DNA of 64,000 nucleotides from NCBI GenBank assembly GCA_017534745.1, contig JAFXVX010000013.1, positions 186,001 to 250,000 of the forward strand, read 5' to 3'. The notes beneath the pieces are model-generated. The model was not told where the DNA came from and did not search any database. It saw only the letters and a program-made list of their open reading frames with translations. Each line of letters starts with the position of its first letter. The first letter of the stretch is position 1. Positions 35,601-43,958 of the stretch are shown here, piece after piece. This DNA comes from Bacteroidales bacterium (lineage in GTDB: Bacteria; Bacteroidota; Bacteroidia; Bacteroidales; UBA932). Made by a program: the position numbers and the translations under genes.

Positions 35601-35987
35601 TTAGTCTTTTAATGCCGCGACTTCATCTTCAGTTAGACCGGTTAGATTCATTATTGTGACGTCATCGAAGCCTTTTTCAAGCATTGCTTTAGCGATTTCT
35701 TTACTGCGTAGCCTCTTGGCCCACCCAATAGCAGGCGCCAATGATTCCGAAATTATCGGCAAAGATTCGAGATATTCCTTGGATGGTTCTTCCGTGTAAC
35801 CTATTAGAAATTCAAACGGAACACCCATGACTTCAGCAGCACGGCGGATTGTCTCAAGATTTTTACTTTTAAACAGCACTTTCACATTCTGCTTTTTAAT
35901 CCCCATTTTCTGGGCGAATACTGTCTTGGGGATTCCCAACTTCTTGAGGAGTTCCTCTCCCTTTTCTTCGAAATATATCTTGGGCAT
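35601..35987 (-). CDS. XRE-like HTH protein, last gene of an unknown three-gene unit
   Basis: 128 residues. The HTH spans about 10-60 (LLKKLGIPKTVFAQKMGIKK, QNVKVLFKSKNLETIRRAAE, VMGVPFEFLIGYTEE). The C-terminal part (KEIAKAMLEKGFDDVTIMNL) is the Rpn-like helical motif (KxIAxxMLxxGxxxxxIxxxTGLxxEEV) found at the end of PD-(D/E)XK Rpn transposase-like proteins and related families. No nuclease domain is present. It follows the 184-residue gene by 3 nt. It could repress the unit or act on DNA with its partners. Confidence 0.8.
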   Translation of the reverse strand: MPKIYFEEKGEELLKKLGIPKTVFAQKMGIKKQNVKVLFKSKNLETIRRAAEVMGVPFEFLIGYTEEPSKEYLESLPIISESLAPAIGWAKRLRSKEIAKAMLEKGFDDVTIMNLTGLTEDEVAALKD

Positions 35988-35990
35988 GAT

Positions 35991-36545
35991 CTAGTAATGT
36001 ATGTCGTTGATCCTGACAATTGTCGCATCTATAAGGTAATCGCTGGTAGATAGAGTATCTTTTAGGTGCTCTCTGAGTGGATGTGTAATCATTTTGAGTT
36101 CACCACTTATTTCAGTTTGTATTTTGTCGTTAGATAAATAAATTTGAATGCCGCTTTGCTCTACCTTAAGTCCCCTCCTCAGAAAGCCGTTTTGGCTGGA
36201 GTCAAGTTCCATCCAATACGGGAAAGTAACCCAGTCAAACCTGGTAGAACTATGCCTAAAGTCCATCAGAGATAGTACTCCCTTCTGGATATCAACTAGT
36301 TGTTTAACCGGTATATTCTCTTTCAGGGAAAACACATAAGAGTCTAACGATTCGGAATGTGAGTACAGCTCTTCCGGAAATTTTCCTTGGAGTTGTCTGA
36401 GCACATCATTCCCTATAGTGTTCTGTTCGTCAATAAATCCCAAAGAAAGATTCTGCTTAGGGACACGTGTCTCCAATACAACAACAATGCTGAATACCGA
36501 ATAATGCATATGGTTATAATATTTGTACGAAAACCAGTCTTCCAA
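35991..36545 (-). CDS. protein of unknown function, second gene of the unit
   Basis: Up to 184 residues. A second ATG at 36509 would avoid a 32-nt overlap with the gene before it, leaving 172 residues. It begins with beta strands (YSVFSIVVVLETRVPKQNLS), then EELYSHSESLDSYVFSLKEN, a conserved-looking FDWVTFPYWMELDSSQNGFL and an amphipathic end. It has no signal peptide or membrane span, and no family was recognised. It is encoded between another unknown protein and an XRE-like protein in very tight spacing. Confidence 0.7.
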   Translation of the reverse strand: MEDWFSYKYYNHMHYSVFSIVVVLETRVPKQNLSLGFIDEQNTIGNDVLRQLQGKFPEELYSHSESLDSYVFSLKENIPVKQLVDIQKGVLSLMDFRHSSTRFDWVTFPYWMELDSSQNGFLRRGLKVEQSGIQIYLSNDKIQTEISGELKMITHPLREHLKDTLSTSDYLIDATIVRINDIHY

Positions 36546-36960
36546 GTCTGTTATTTTCGAGTCTCTTTTGTATTAGAGTGTCTAACAAGGACGTCGCCTC
36601 GCAAATAGGCCCGTTATCGAGGTGACAAAAACTCCTATCAGAAGAATAGATAAGAAAAAACTCCTCTTCTGCCCAGAAGCTGGTACCGTCGACACACGAT
36701 CTAATATGTTTCTGTCTGTAAGAATCAAACGTATCATCTTCCTCTCCTTTAGATTTGATGAAATCAAGAACCTTTGCGCGCAAATCTCCGATGTCTTTCT
36801 TAGAAATTGTTGGATTCAAGGAGACGGCGGATGTTTCATAATAATCATCATAATTGAAAAGATCGGGCGGATAAATCTCTTCGACCTTTTCCCTCGCAAC
36901 TTTCTCCTTATTGATGATTCTAGCGTTATGCAAAATGCCAATATGGATAAATTGAGCCAT
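36514..36960 (-). CDS. protein of unknown function, first gene of the unit
   Basis: 148 residues from the ATG at 36960; an earlier start at 36981 is possible. It begins MAQFIHIGILHNARIINKEK and later has PTISKKDIGDLRAKVLDFIK and WAEEEFFLIYSSDRSFCHLD. It has no membrane span or known motif. Its 3' end overlaps the next gene in another frame, so the two are either coupled or once formed one longer protein. AT-rich composition and the nearby HigBA pair place it in an acquired block. Confidence 0.68.
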   Translation of the reverse strand: MAQFIHIGILHNARIINKEKVAREKVEEIYPPDLFNYDDYYETSAVSLNPTISKKDIGDLRAKVLDFIKSKGEEDDTFDSYRQKHIRSCVDGTSFWAEEEFFLIYSSDRSFCHLDNGPICEATSLLDTLIQKRLENNRLGRLVFVQIL

Positions 36961-37017
36961 AATAAATCGTATTTGACACAAAGGTAATAAAAAAATATTA
37001 TTTCACAAATTCTTTAT

Positions 37018-37111
37018 GAGATTCCTACGCCTTCGGCTCGGAATGACAAAGAAGCCTTCGACTCGGAATGACAAGGAGAGCGCTACCGCTCGGTGGAAAT
37101 GATAGGAAATC
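37018..37111. repeat. degraded REP-like units (three)
   Basis: Three relatives of the unit at 7431-7460 in tandem: GGCTCGGAATGACAAA, GACTCGGAATGACAAGG and GCTCGGTGGAAATGATAGG. They lie in the 348-bp gap between the unknown unit and the BACON gene. Confidence 0.7.
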
Positions 37112-37125
37112 GCTGTCTGTCGCGA

Positions 37126-37152
37126 GTAATGGCATTAAAAATTTGCCATTAC
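37126..37152. repeat. 9-bp perfect inverted repeat GTAATGGCA / TGCCATTAC
   Basis: 9-nt loop rich in A and T. A partial copy (GAGTAACGG ... CCCATTAC) follows at about 37171-37205, so the element may be part of a larger repeat. No gene is seen in the rest of this gap. Confidence 0.6.
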
Positions 37153-37211
37153 TTTCAAAAAAGACCGAAAATGCGAGTAACGGTACCTAATTTCTCCCAT
37201 TACTAACACTC

Positions 37212-37239
37212 GACCCGGAGCGTTGACTCGCCCCGGGTC
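37212..37239. terminator. GC stem-loop in the gap before the BACON gene
   Basis: GACCCGG, 14 nt, CCGGGTC, followed on the plus strand by AAATGTTTCTG. It could end transcripts of the BACON gene on the minus strand, whose stop is 70 bp away. Confidence 0.45.
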
Positions 37240-37256
37240 AAATGTTTCTGTTAAGA

Positions 37257-37303
37257 TTCCTTCGCCCCCCAGCACGGAATGGCGGGGCAAGCCCGGAATA
37301 AAA
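37257..37303. repeat. REP-like unit at the 3' end of the BACON gene
   Basis: GATTCCTTCGCCCCCCAGCA then CGGAATGGC, a variant of unit A, 5 bp from the BACON stop codon. Confidence 0.55.
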
Positions 37304-37308
37304 GTTAT

Positions 37309-40011
37309 CTACTTCACCACGCGGACGGGGATGCGGTCGGAGGCGGAGTATGGATCGCGGGTGGCGATGGTGCCGTACTGGTCGCTGTGGTAATAGAACC
37401 AGGCGCACCAGTAGTAGTTGGACCAGTTGGGATCCGGGTAACTACTCCAGTAAAAAGCGCGGTCGGTGTAAGACAGAACCGAGGGGGAGACGATCGGGTA
37501 GTAGCCGGAGGCTGGTATGAAGTACATGTCGATCCAGGCGTTGGATTCGTCTTTGGGCGTGGCGACGAAACCTACGACGCCGCCGACGGTTGTCTTAGTC
37601 CAGGTGAAGGCGTGCTGGAAGTCGTTCCACTCTCCGAGAGTAGGGAGCCGAGTGCCGGAAGGAAGATTAGACTGTGCCTGCGAATAGTTGTAGTAGTTGC
37701 CGATCTTGTCGCCGCCCGTCGCGCCGACGTTGCAGGAGGCCCAGTTGATGTGATACTGCGTCCCTCTGCCAGGATCATCCTGCCTTGTCAGCACCAGGTC
37801 GAAGTAGTCCCGGATGCCCTGGGTCACGGTGACAGTCTTTGTCGCCAGGCCTATGTAACTGATGTTGATGGTCGCGGTGCGGGCAAGGTTGGTCTTGTTC
37901 TCCGTGACGTTAACCATTGTCCCATTGCGATCGGGGGTGAACGACACCCAGTCAGCGTCGCACTCGTAGGTCATTTCCTCGAAGATGCGCTCATACCCGG
38001 CGTAACATTTCATCCAGATACTTTCGGACTCGTAGCCCGCGGACAGGGATTCCGGCTCGACGTATATAATTGGAGCCGTGTACGTCTGGATTATCCTCAG
38101 CGTAGATGATTCAGTGCCGATGGAAAGGGTAAGGGTCGCTTCGCGGGTCGCACCCGAGTTGTTGTAATCGACCTCACAGCGGTATGAACGGCTGCCGTTA
38201 TTCCACTCCCTCCACTTCGGGACCAGCCAGTCGGCGCTGCTCTCGGCCTGCATCTGCCCCTCATCCAGCGAACTGTCGAGGAGTTCGAAATTCACATGGA
38301 TGGTAGCTTTACTGTAGTCGAGGTTCAGTTCAGAGTCCATGGCTATCGCCGACTGGACACCGGTCTGGATGACGGTGAGAACCGCCGAGGAATTACCGTC
38401 AGTGATTGTGACATGGCCGGTGCGCGTCTCGGTCGTGTGATTGGCATCAAGCTGGATCCATCCCCACCAGCAGTTTCTGTCATTGTCCCAGCCACCCTTG
38501 TTGGGATACCATATCCAATCCGCGTCGTCGGTGAATGTCTCATTACCGGTACCGTTGAGGATATTGTAATAGAAGTGCAGCTGGCCCTTATTGTGAAAAT
38601 CTGTCGTGATTTCATCAGCAACGAGGGTTACGACCGGCTCTATCCCCCTCTGGGTCAGGGTGTAGGTCGCGACTACGTCCTCGAAGATTTCGTACCACGA
38701 ATGGTAGCGCAGCGTAATAGTCGCGGTGCGTGCTTCATCACTCTGGTTTTCATTGACGGACAGGTAAAGATACTCCGTATTGGCCGAGCAGTAGAGCCAG
38801 TCGGCCTCGGTCTCGGTGAGGACCTCCCAATTGTCGCGGGGGTTTTTCACCGTCAGGGGCACGGTGATTTCTTCCTGCGCCCGGAAGTCGATCTCGCCGG
38901 TGGCGGACTCGAAGGAGATCACCGGGGCGTCGTAGGTCTGGGTAATAGTCACGGGGACCTCCGGGGCCGGCGGGTATTCATCGCTGCCGCTCTCTGAGTA
39001 ATACATAAGAAGCAACTTCGCGGTGCGGGAGGCGCCGCTGTTGTTTTCTGCGATGCAGATGCAGGCTTCATTGGCGCTGTTGATAAAACCGTATATCCAG
39101 TCCGGATCCCCCTCGACGCGGATACCCGGCTGGTAGGCCGACGACGGGTTGATGATGCTGAACGGCAGGCTGATGGCCGTGGTAAGGGATTCGTAGCCGC
39201 GCTGCCTGTAGTCGAATGTTTTCTCCGTCCACTCCGGAACAATAGCGCGGGTAATCTCCCGGCGGATGGTAACCGCAAGGTCGGGAGCGCCGGGATAGTG
39301 GAGGGTCACATCGCCGGAAACCGCTGACTGAACGGCAGATACGGAAACCAGCACCTCCCCTTCTCCATAGGCCACATTGCCTATGAAGGAGGCGCTGCCC
39401 TTTGTAGCCGTGAGCTCGCCCCACGGGACTGCCGGGGATATCGTATATGGAATATGGACTACCTGCTCCTCGGAGCCGACGGTGATAGTGTTATCCTCGA
39501 GGGTCGTCGTGATGGAGGAATAGGTCTCGCCGACAAAACGGGTGACTTTCTTATAGGCTCTTCCCCCCAGAGTCAGGGTCTTCCCGGAGAGGCTCCACGT
39601 CGCCTCGCAGACATTCCCCTTGACTTCAAACCCTGCCGGCGGCTCCTCCCAGCGCCCAATCTCAGGATACCCCCTGCCATCCACGGGCACACTGATTTTG
39701 CCGGAGGTAATCGTGCAGGCGACTCCCATAACGACAGGCTCCCCTTCAATATCTCCGTAAACCTCATCCTGGTAGAAATAGCACCCGGCTTCAGGAGCCA
39801 ATATTGAGAAGCAACCCTCAAAACGCTCTTTTTCAATCTCGAGGATTTCCTGGACACGGTAGTCTTCGCCCGCAAGCGCCCAGGCCCCGGAGATGTCCTC
39901 GACAACCGGACCGGGCCCCGGCTCGTCGCCTTTCTGCTTTTCTTCTTTTTTACACGAGGCCACCGCCATGGCAGCCATCGCAATGAATATCAGGTATCTC
40001 CAGGTTTTCAT
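37309..40011 (-). CDS. BACON-repeat lipoprotein with C-terminal FISUMP-type domain
   Basis: 900 residues from the ATG at 40011, after which a lipoprotein signal follows (lipobox AVASC). The longer frame starts 21 codons earlier without a signal. The middle (about 210-735) holds at least five BACON-type Ig repeats, each with a W near an ARTA or TREA segment (EARTATITLRYHSWYEI, TRTGHVTITDGNSSAVLTVI, ATREATLTLSIGTESSTLRI, ARTATINISYIGLATKTVTV). The end (about 740-900) is a FISUMP-like domain (LPTLGEWNDFQHAF, YWSS, RIPVRVVK). BACON proteins bind glycans or mucin. The FISUMP-like part is often at the end of such lipoproteins. Confidence 0.87.
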   Translation of the reverse strand: MKTWRYLIFIAMAAMAVASCKKEEKQKGDEPGPGPVVEDISGAWALAGEDYRVQEILEIEKERFEGCFSILAPEAGCYFYQDEVYGDIEGEPVVMGVACTITSGKISVPVDGRGYPEIGRWEEPPAGFEVKGNVCEATWSLSGKTLTLGGRAYKKVTRFVGETYSSITTTLEDNTITVGSEEQVVHIPYTISPAVPWGELTATKGSASFIGNVAYGEGEVLVSVSAVQSAVSGDVTLHYPGAPDLAVTIRREITRAIVPEWTEKTFDYRQRGYESLTTAISLPFSIINPSSAYQPGIRVEGDPDWIYGFINSANEACICIAENNSGASRTAKLLLMYYSESGSDEYPPAPEVPVTITQTYDAPVISFESATGEIDFRAQEEITVPLTVKNPRDNWEVLTETEADWLYCSANTEYLYLSVNENQSDEARTATITLRYHSWYEIFEDVVATYTLTQRGIEPVVTLVADEITTDFHNKGQLHFYYNILNGTGNETFTDDADWIWYPNKGGWDNDRNCWWGWIQLDANHTTETRTGHVTITDGNSSAVLTVIQTGVQSAIAMDSELNLDYSKATIHVNFELLDSSLDEGQMQAESSADWLVPKWREWNNGSRSYRCEVDYNNSGATREATLTLSIGTESSTLRIIQTYTAPIIYVEPESLSAGYESESIWMKCYAGYERIFEEMTYECDADWVSFTPDRNGTMVNVTENKTNLARTATINISYIGLATKTVTVTQGIRDYFDLVLTRQDDPGRGTQYHINWASCNVGATGGDKIGNYYNYSQAQSNLPSGTRLPTLGEWNDFQHAFTWTKTTVGGVVGFVATPKDESNAWIDMYFIPASGYYPIVSPSVLSYTDRAFYWSSYPDPNWSNYYWCAWFYYHSDQYGTIATRDPYSASDRIPVRVVK

Positions 40012-40054
40012 AATAGTGTCATTTTGCGTCCAACCGCGAATATAACACTTTTTC

Positions 40055-41056
40055 TTAATTACCCAGCGTCGCAACCATCACTGCTTTAATGGTATGCATG
40101 CGGTTCTCGGCTTCGTCGAAGACGATGCTGGCGGGGCTCTCGAAGACTTCTTCGGTCACCTCGACGCCGTCGAGGCCGAACTTTTCGAAGACTTCGCGGC
40201 CGACGCGGGTCTCGAGATTGTGGTAGGCCGGGAGGCAGTGCATGAATTTGCATGCGGGATTACCCGTGCGGGCCATAAGGGAGGCGTTGACCTGGTAGGG
40301 CTTAAGGATGGCGATGCGCTCCTTCCAGACCTCGTCGGGCTCGCCCATCGAGACCCAGACGTCGGTGTAGAGGAAGTCGCAGCCGCGGACGCCGAGATCG
40401 ACATCGTCGGTGACGGTGATGCGCGCGCCGGTCTCGGCCGCGATGCGCCGGCACTCCTCGACGAGCTCAGCCGCCGGCTGCAGCGCCTTGGGCGCCACTA
40501 TACGCACGTCCATGCCCATTTTCGCGCCACCGACAAGGAGGGAGTTGCCCATATTGTAGCGGGCGTCGCCGAGGTAGGCGTAGGACACCTCGCGGAGCGG
40601 CTTGCCGGCGTGCTCGCGCATCGTGAGGAAGTCGGCGAGGATCTGAGTCGGGTGGAACTCGTTGGTGAGGCCGTTCCAGACGGGAACGCCGGCGTACTTC
40701 GCCAGCTCCTCGACGGTCGCCTGCGCGAAACCGCGGTACTCGATGCCGTCGTACATCCTCCCAATCACCCTTGCCGTGTCCTTCATCGACTCCTTGACGC
40801 CAATCTGCGAACCCGTCGGGCCTAGATACGTCACGTGCGCTCCCTGGTCGTAGGACGCCACCTCGAAGGAGCAGCGCGTCCTCGTCGAGGTCTTCTCGAA
40901 AATGAGGGCTATGTTCTTACCGGTCAGGTGCTTGACCTCGCGTCCCTCTTTCTTGTCCTTCTTCAGCGATGCCGCCAGATTGAGCAGATACTCTATCTCC
41001 TCCGGCTTAAAATCCAGCAGTTTCAAAAAACTGCGCTTTTTCAGATTGATTTCCAT
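40055..41056 (-). CDS. argF: ornithine carbamoyltransferase, catabolic context
   Basis: 333 residues with all OTC motifs: carbamoyl-phosphate loop [15 protein letters not shown] (about 53-67), [30 protein letters not shown] (about 136-145) and [10 protein letters not shown] (about 269-278). It interconverts citrulline plus phosphate with ornithine plus carbamoyl phosphate. The gene ends an operon with carbamate kinase and a deiminase (6-nt gap to carbamate kinase), so it probably runs in the catabolic direction as ArcB. Length and motifs are normal. Confidence 0.96.
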   Translation of the reverse strand: MEINLKKRSFLKLLDFKPEEIEYLLNLAASLKKDKKEGREVKHLTGKNIALIFEKTSTRTRCSFEVASYDQGAHVTYLGPTGSQIGVKESMKDTARVIGRMYDGIEYRGFAQATVEELAKYAGVPVWNGLTNEFHPTQILADFLTMREHAGKPLREVSYAYLGDARYNMGNSLLVGGAKMGMDVRIVAPKALQPAAELVEECRRIAAETGARITVTDDVDLGVRGCDFLYTDVWVSMGEPDEVWKERIAILKPYQVNASLMARTGNPACKFMHCLPAYHNLETRVGREVFEKFGLDGVEVTEEVFESPASIVFDEAENRMHTIKAVMVATLGN

Positions 41057-41062
41057 ATTATT

Positions 41063-42082
41063 TTAAGGTAAAATTCTTGTTCCACAGGATGGGTTGCCGA
41101 GCTGGCCGGCTTCGGTGATGACGCACTCGCCGCCGCAGGTCTCGACGAAGCGGATGCCGGCACGGACCTTCGGGGCCATCGAGCCTTCGGCGAACTGGCC
41201 CTCTGCGAGGTACCGCCGGGCCTCCTCCACGCTTATGCTGTCGAGCGCCTTCTCCCCCGGCTTCCTGAAGTTGATATACACCTTCGGCACATCGGTGAGG
41301 ATATAAAACTCATCAGCCTTCATCGACGTCGCCGCAAGGGCACTCGCGAGATCCTTGTCAATCACGGCCTCGACGCCGCGACACCCATCCCCCTCACGCA
41401 CGACGGGAATCCCGCCCCCGCCTGCCGTGATTACGATATACCCTTCACGCGCCAGCCTCTCCACCAAGTCGATGTTCTCAATCCTCACCGGCACCGGCGA
41501 CGCCACGACCTTCCGCCAGCCGCGGCCGGCGGGGTCCTCCTTATACACGGCGCCCCCCGCCTCAGGTGTGCTTAGGTGGTCATTTTTTTGCCACCCAGTA
41601 ACGTTTTCCCCGGTAAATTGTGCGTGGGTGGTAAAATTTTCGCCACCTATGCACACTCCGGGGTTCGAGGGATAATACGGGCCGACGGGCTTGGTGGGGT
41701 TGGTGAAGCCGGGATCGTCCGGGGAGACCTCGACGCGGGTGACGAGGGAGACGACGGGGCGATCGATGCCCTCGCGGCGGAGGACTCGCTCGAGCGCGGT
41801 CTCGATGAGATACGCGATCGAGCCCTGCGTCTCGGCCCCGCAGAAGTCCATCGGCATGGCCTCGAGGCCATAGACCTGCTTGCCGGCCTCCTGCCGGAGC
41901 AGGCCGTTGCCGACCTGCGGGCCGTTGCCGTGGGCGATGACGAGGCCGTAGCCGCGCCGCAGCAGGTGCACCAGCTGCGCGCACGTCGCCTCGACATTAC
42001 GCAGCTGCTCCTCGAACGTCCCCTTCTCCCCCGCCCTCAGGAGCGCGTTGCCCCCGAAAGCGACCATTGCGAGCCTGTCCAT
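41063..42082 (-). CDS. arcC: carbamate kinase with an in-frame repeat-derived insertion
   Basis: 339 residues against 305-315 usual. Motifs: VAFGGNALL at the start, VIAHGNGPQVGNGLLRQEAG, QGSIAYLIETAL, DPGFTNPTKPVGPYYPSNPG, ITAGGGGIPVV and MAPKVRAGIRFVE. It makes ATP from carbamoyl phosphate. After the PTKPVGPYY segment (residues about 143-173) about 30 extra residues (CIGGENFTTHAQFTGENVTG, then WQKNDHLSTPEA) are encoded by a 91-bp palindromic repeat at 41566-41656. The flanking AVYKED...GRGWRKVVASP is normal, so the enzyme could still fold if the insert loops out. The start follows the deiminase stop by 1 nt. Confidence 0.94.
   Translation of the reverse strand: MDRLAMVAFGGNALLRAGEKGTFEEQLRNVEATCAQLVHLLRRGYGLVIAHGNGPQVGNGLLRQEAGKQVYGLEAMPMDFCGAETQGSIAYLIETALERVLRREGIDRPVVSLVTRVEVSPDDPGFTNPTKPVGPYYPSNPGVCIGGENFTTHAQFTGENVTGWQKNDHLSTPEAGGAVYKEDPAGRGWRKVVASPVPVRIENIDLVERLAREGYIVITAGGGGIPVVREGDGCRGVEAVIDKDLASALAATSMKADEFYILTDVPKVYINFRKPGEKALDSISVEEARRYLAEGQFAEGSMAPKVRAGIRFVETCGGECVITEAGQLGNPSCGTRILP
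41566..41656. repeat. 91-bp double-hairpin element inserted in frame in arcC
   Basis: Two 32-bp arms (41566-41597 and 41625-41656) are inverted copies: GTGTGCTTAGGTGG...TTTTGCCACCCA against GTGTGCATAGGTGG...TTTTACCACCCA. A 27-nt centre separates them. Each arm also pairs with itself through GGTGG and CCACC. The element coincides with extra residues not found in other carbamate kinases, and both flanks keep the frame. Confidence 0.75.
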
Positions 42083-42083
42083 A

Positions 42084-42998
42084 TCAATCCCTCCTCAGCG
42101 GCAGGGTCGAGCAGCGGAGCAGCCCTCCCATCTTCGAGATTTCACGATACGGCACCGTCTCGACCGTCATGCCCCACACCTCACGGAGGTGGTGGTTCAG
42201 ACGGGAGAAATGCTCCTCCGAGACGACAACGTCCTCGGAGATCGAGAATATGTTGGAGTTCATCCAATACATCTCCTCGGCTGTCAGCTCGAACACATTT
42301 TCCGGTCCGAACATATCCACCAGGTGAGCCGCATCGCGCGGATTGAGGAATCCGCCGCGGTAGATTATCGCCTTGTCGCGCCCCACCGGCATGAACGTGC
42401 AGTCGAGGTGAAGGATGCCGTCGTAGGGGTCCGTGTCGCTCTTCCGCAGGTTAAGAGGGATGATCTCCTTTTCGGGTAACAGCATCTTGAGGTAGTCCAG
42501 CGCCAGCCGGTTGGTCCGCGCCGTCTTCACCTCCGAGTAATCCGGGAACGCATACTGCCCGAGGAAGATCTTACCTCCGTAGAGGATGACGTCGCCGCCC
42601 TCCACGTGGACCGCCTCCGGAAGGTTATATATCTGCTTATACCGTATCTGCCGGTAAATATTTTCATACGCGTCGATCTCATCCTGCCTGTCGGGGATAA
42701 TGTTGCTGACGATGATCTTGTCGTCGATCACGAACCCCACGTCGCGGGAGAATATCTGGTTGCAGCCGGCCACGTGGTCGGGCCTGTACACCTTGACGTC
42801 GTATTTTTTGAGCACGGCCTCGAAGGCATTCATCTCGCGCACGATGTCCTCCTCCTTCGGATAGACCCCGTGAAGCACTGATTCATAGGACTTTGCATCG
42901 AAAGTCTCCTCCAGCTTCGGCGTGGGCCCCGGAGAATAGGGCCAGCCGAGAACGACCTCCCTGAGGCGCGAAGTTTCTGAGTGTATATTGAGTTCCAT
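42084..42998 (-). CDS. arginine deiminase/dimethylargininase-type amidinohydrolase
   Basis: 304 residues, much shorter than classical ArcA (about 410). Amidinotransferase-fold motifs are NQIFSRDVGFVIDDKIIVSN (about 84-103), HVEGGDVILYGGKIFLGQY (about 130-148), HLDCTFMPVGRDKAIIY (about 196-212, catalytic His) and LLRCSTLPL near the end with the nucleophilic Cys. The enzyme probably converts arginine to citrulline, though a methylarginine or citrulline-like substrate is possible. It lies with carbamate kinase and OTC, so together they form a complete deiminase pathway. It has no signal peptide. Confidence 0.85.
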   Translation of the reverse strand: MELNIHSETSRLREVVLGWPYSPGPTPKLEETFDAKSYESVLHGVYPKEEDIVREMNAFEAVLKKYDVKVYRPDHVAGCNQIFSRDVGFVIDDKIIVSNIIPDRQDEIDAYENIYRQIRYKQIYNLPEAVHVEGGDVILYGGKIFLGQYAFPDYSEVKTARTNRLALDYLKMLLPEKEIIPLNLRKSDTDPYDGILHLDCTFMPVGRDKAIIYRGGFLNPRDAAHLVDMFGPENVFELTAEEMYWMNSNIFSISEDVVVSEEHFSRLNHHLREVWGMTVETVPYREISKMGGLLRCSTLPLRRD

Positions 42999-43004
42999 AT
43001 ATAA

Positions 43005-43904
43005 TTATGTGGTTTTCTTTTCAGGGGTCCACTGCGTCAGGAAAATGCCCACCATCGCGACCGCCATCCCGGCCCACTGGAGGACGGTCAGGCGCTCGTC
43101 GCCGAAAAGGAAGGCGAGGATCGCCGTCAGCAGCGGGCACACGGCGAGGAACACGCTGACATGCGCGACGCCGAGGTGCTTGATGGCATAGGCCCACAGG
43201 GTGAACGCCGTCGCCGAGCAGAGCACGGCAAGGGACAGCGTCGGATAGAGCACCTGCCAACTGAGGTGCAGCGCAGGGTCGAATCCGCGTATCCCCTTCG
43301 TAAGGAACAGCGGGAGGAACAGTACCGCCCCGAACAGGAACTGGTACATCACTATCACCGACGGCTTGTAGGTCGAGGAAAGCGACTTTGTGAACGCTAT
43401 CTGGCTCACTTCGCTCGCCACCGCGATAAAGAGGATGAGTATGCCCCAGTAGAACAGCGGCCCGGCCTCGGCCCTCGTGTTCGTCACGAGGAAGAGGCCG
43501 GCCAGGGTCACGAATACACCTATAATATTACTTATGGTAAACCGCTCCCGGAATATGAACAGCCCCACCATCATCGAGAACAGCGGGTTCGTCGCTATTA
43601 TCAGCGAGGTGATGGTCGGGGAATCGGTGAGTTTGAGCCCGTAGGTCTCCGCCACGAAATAGACGAACGGCATACACAGCGCCAGAAGCAGGTACTTGAC
43701 CCAGTCGCAGCGCCGGATACGCATATCGTAATGGCAGATTCTGTTGAGAACAAACAGCAGGAAGCCCGCCAGCGCAATCCTCACCGGCACGAAAAACTCC
43801 ACAGGAATCTCCAGCTGCAGAAGCCGGTCCGCCCAAATATAAGACATACCCCAGAGGGTAATCGTTCCCATCGCCGCAAGCAGCGCAGTCCATTTTCCTT
43901 TCAT
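43005..43904 (-). CDS. DMT/EamA family transporter, first gene of the arginine operon
   Basis: 299 residues from the ATG at 43904. About ten membrane spans and two EamA repeats are visible (LLAAMGTITLWGMSYIWADR at the start; FLAVCPLLTAILAFLFGDER, LTVLQWAGMAVAMVGIFLTQ at the end). DMT proteins export or exchange small metabolites. It precedes the deiminase by 6 nt, in the same operon, so it may move arginine, citrulline or ornithine. Classical deiminase operons use the ArcD antiporter instead, so this would be an unusual partner. Confidence 0.9.
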   Translation of the reverse strand: MKGKWTALLAAMGTITLWGMSYIWADRLLQLEIPVEFFVPVRIALAGFLLFVLNRICHYDMRIRRCDWVKYLLLALCMPFVYFVAETYGLKLTDSPTITSLIIATNPLFSMMVGLFIFRERFTISNIIGVFVTLAGLFLVTNTRAEAGPLFYWGILILFIAVASEVSQIAFTKSLSSTYKPSVIVMYQFLFGAVLFLPLFLTKGIRGFDPALHLSWQVLYPTLSLAVLCSATAFTLWAYAIKHLGVAHVSVFLAVCPLLTAILAFLFGDERLTVLQWAGMAVAMVGIFLTQWTPEKKTT

Positions 43905-43958
43905 CACTACAAATGTAAGGATTTTTTTATTATATTGTGACGGTCAAATCACACGCTT

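Noticed and set aside
36514..36545. Frameshift joining the two unknown proteins of the three-gene unit
   Set aside because: Each has its own plausible start and both read well on their own, so an overlap is simpler; kept as an alternative only.
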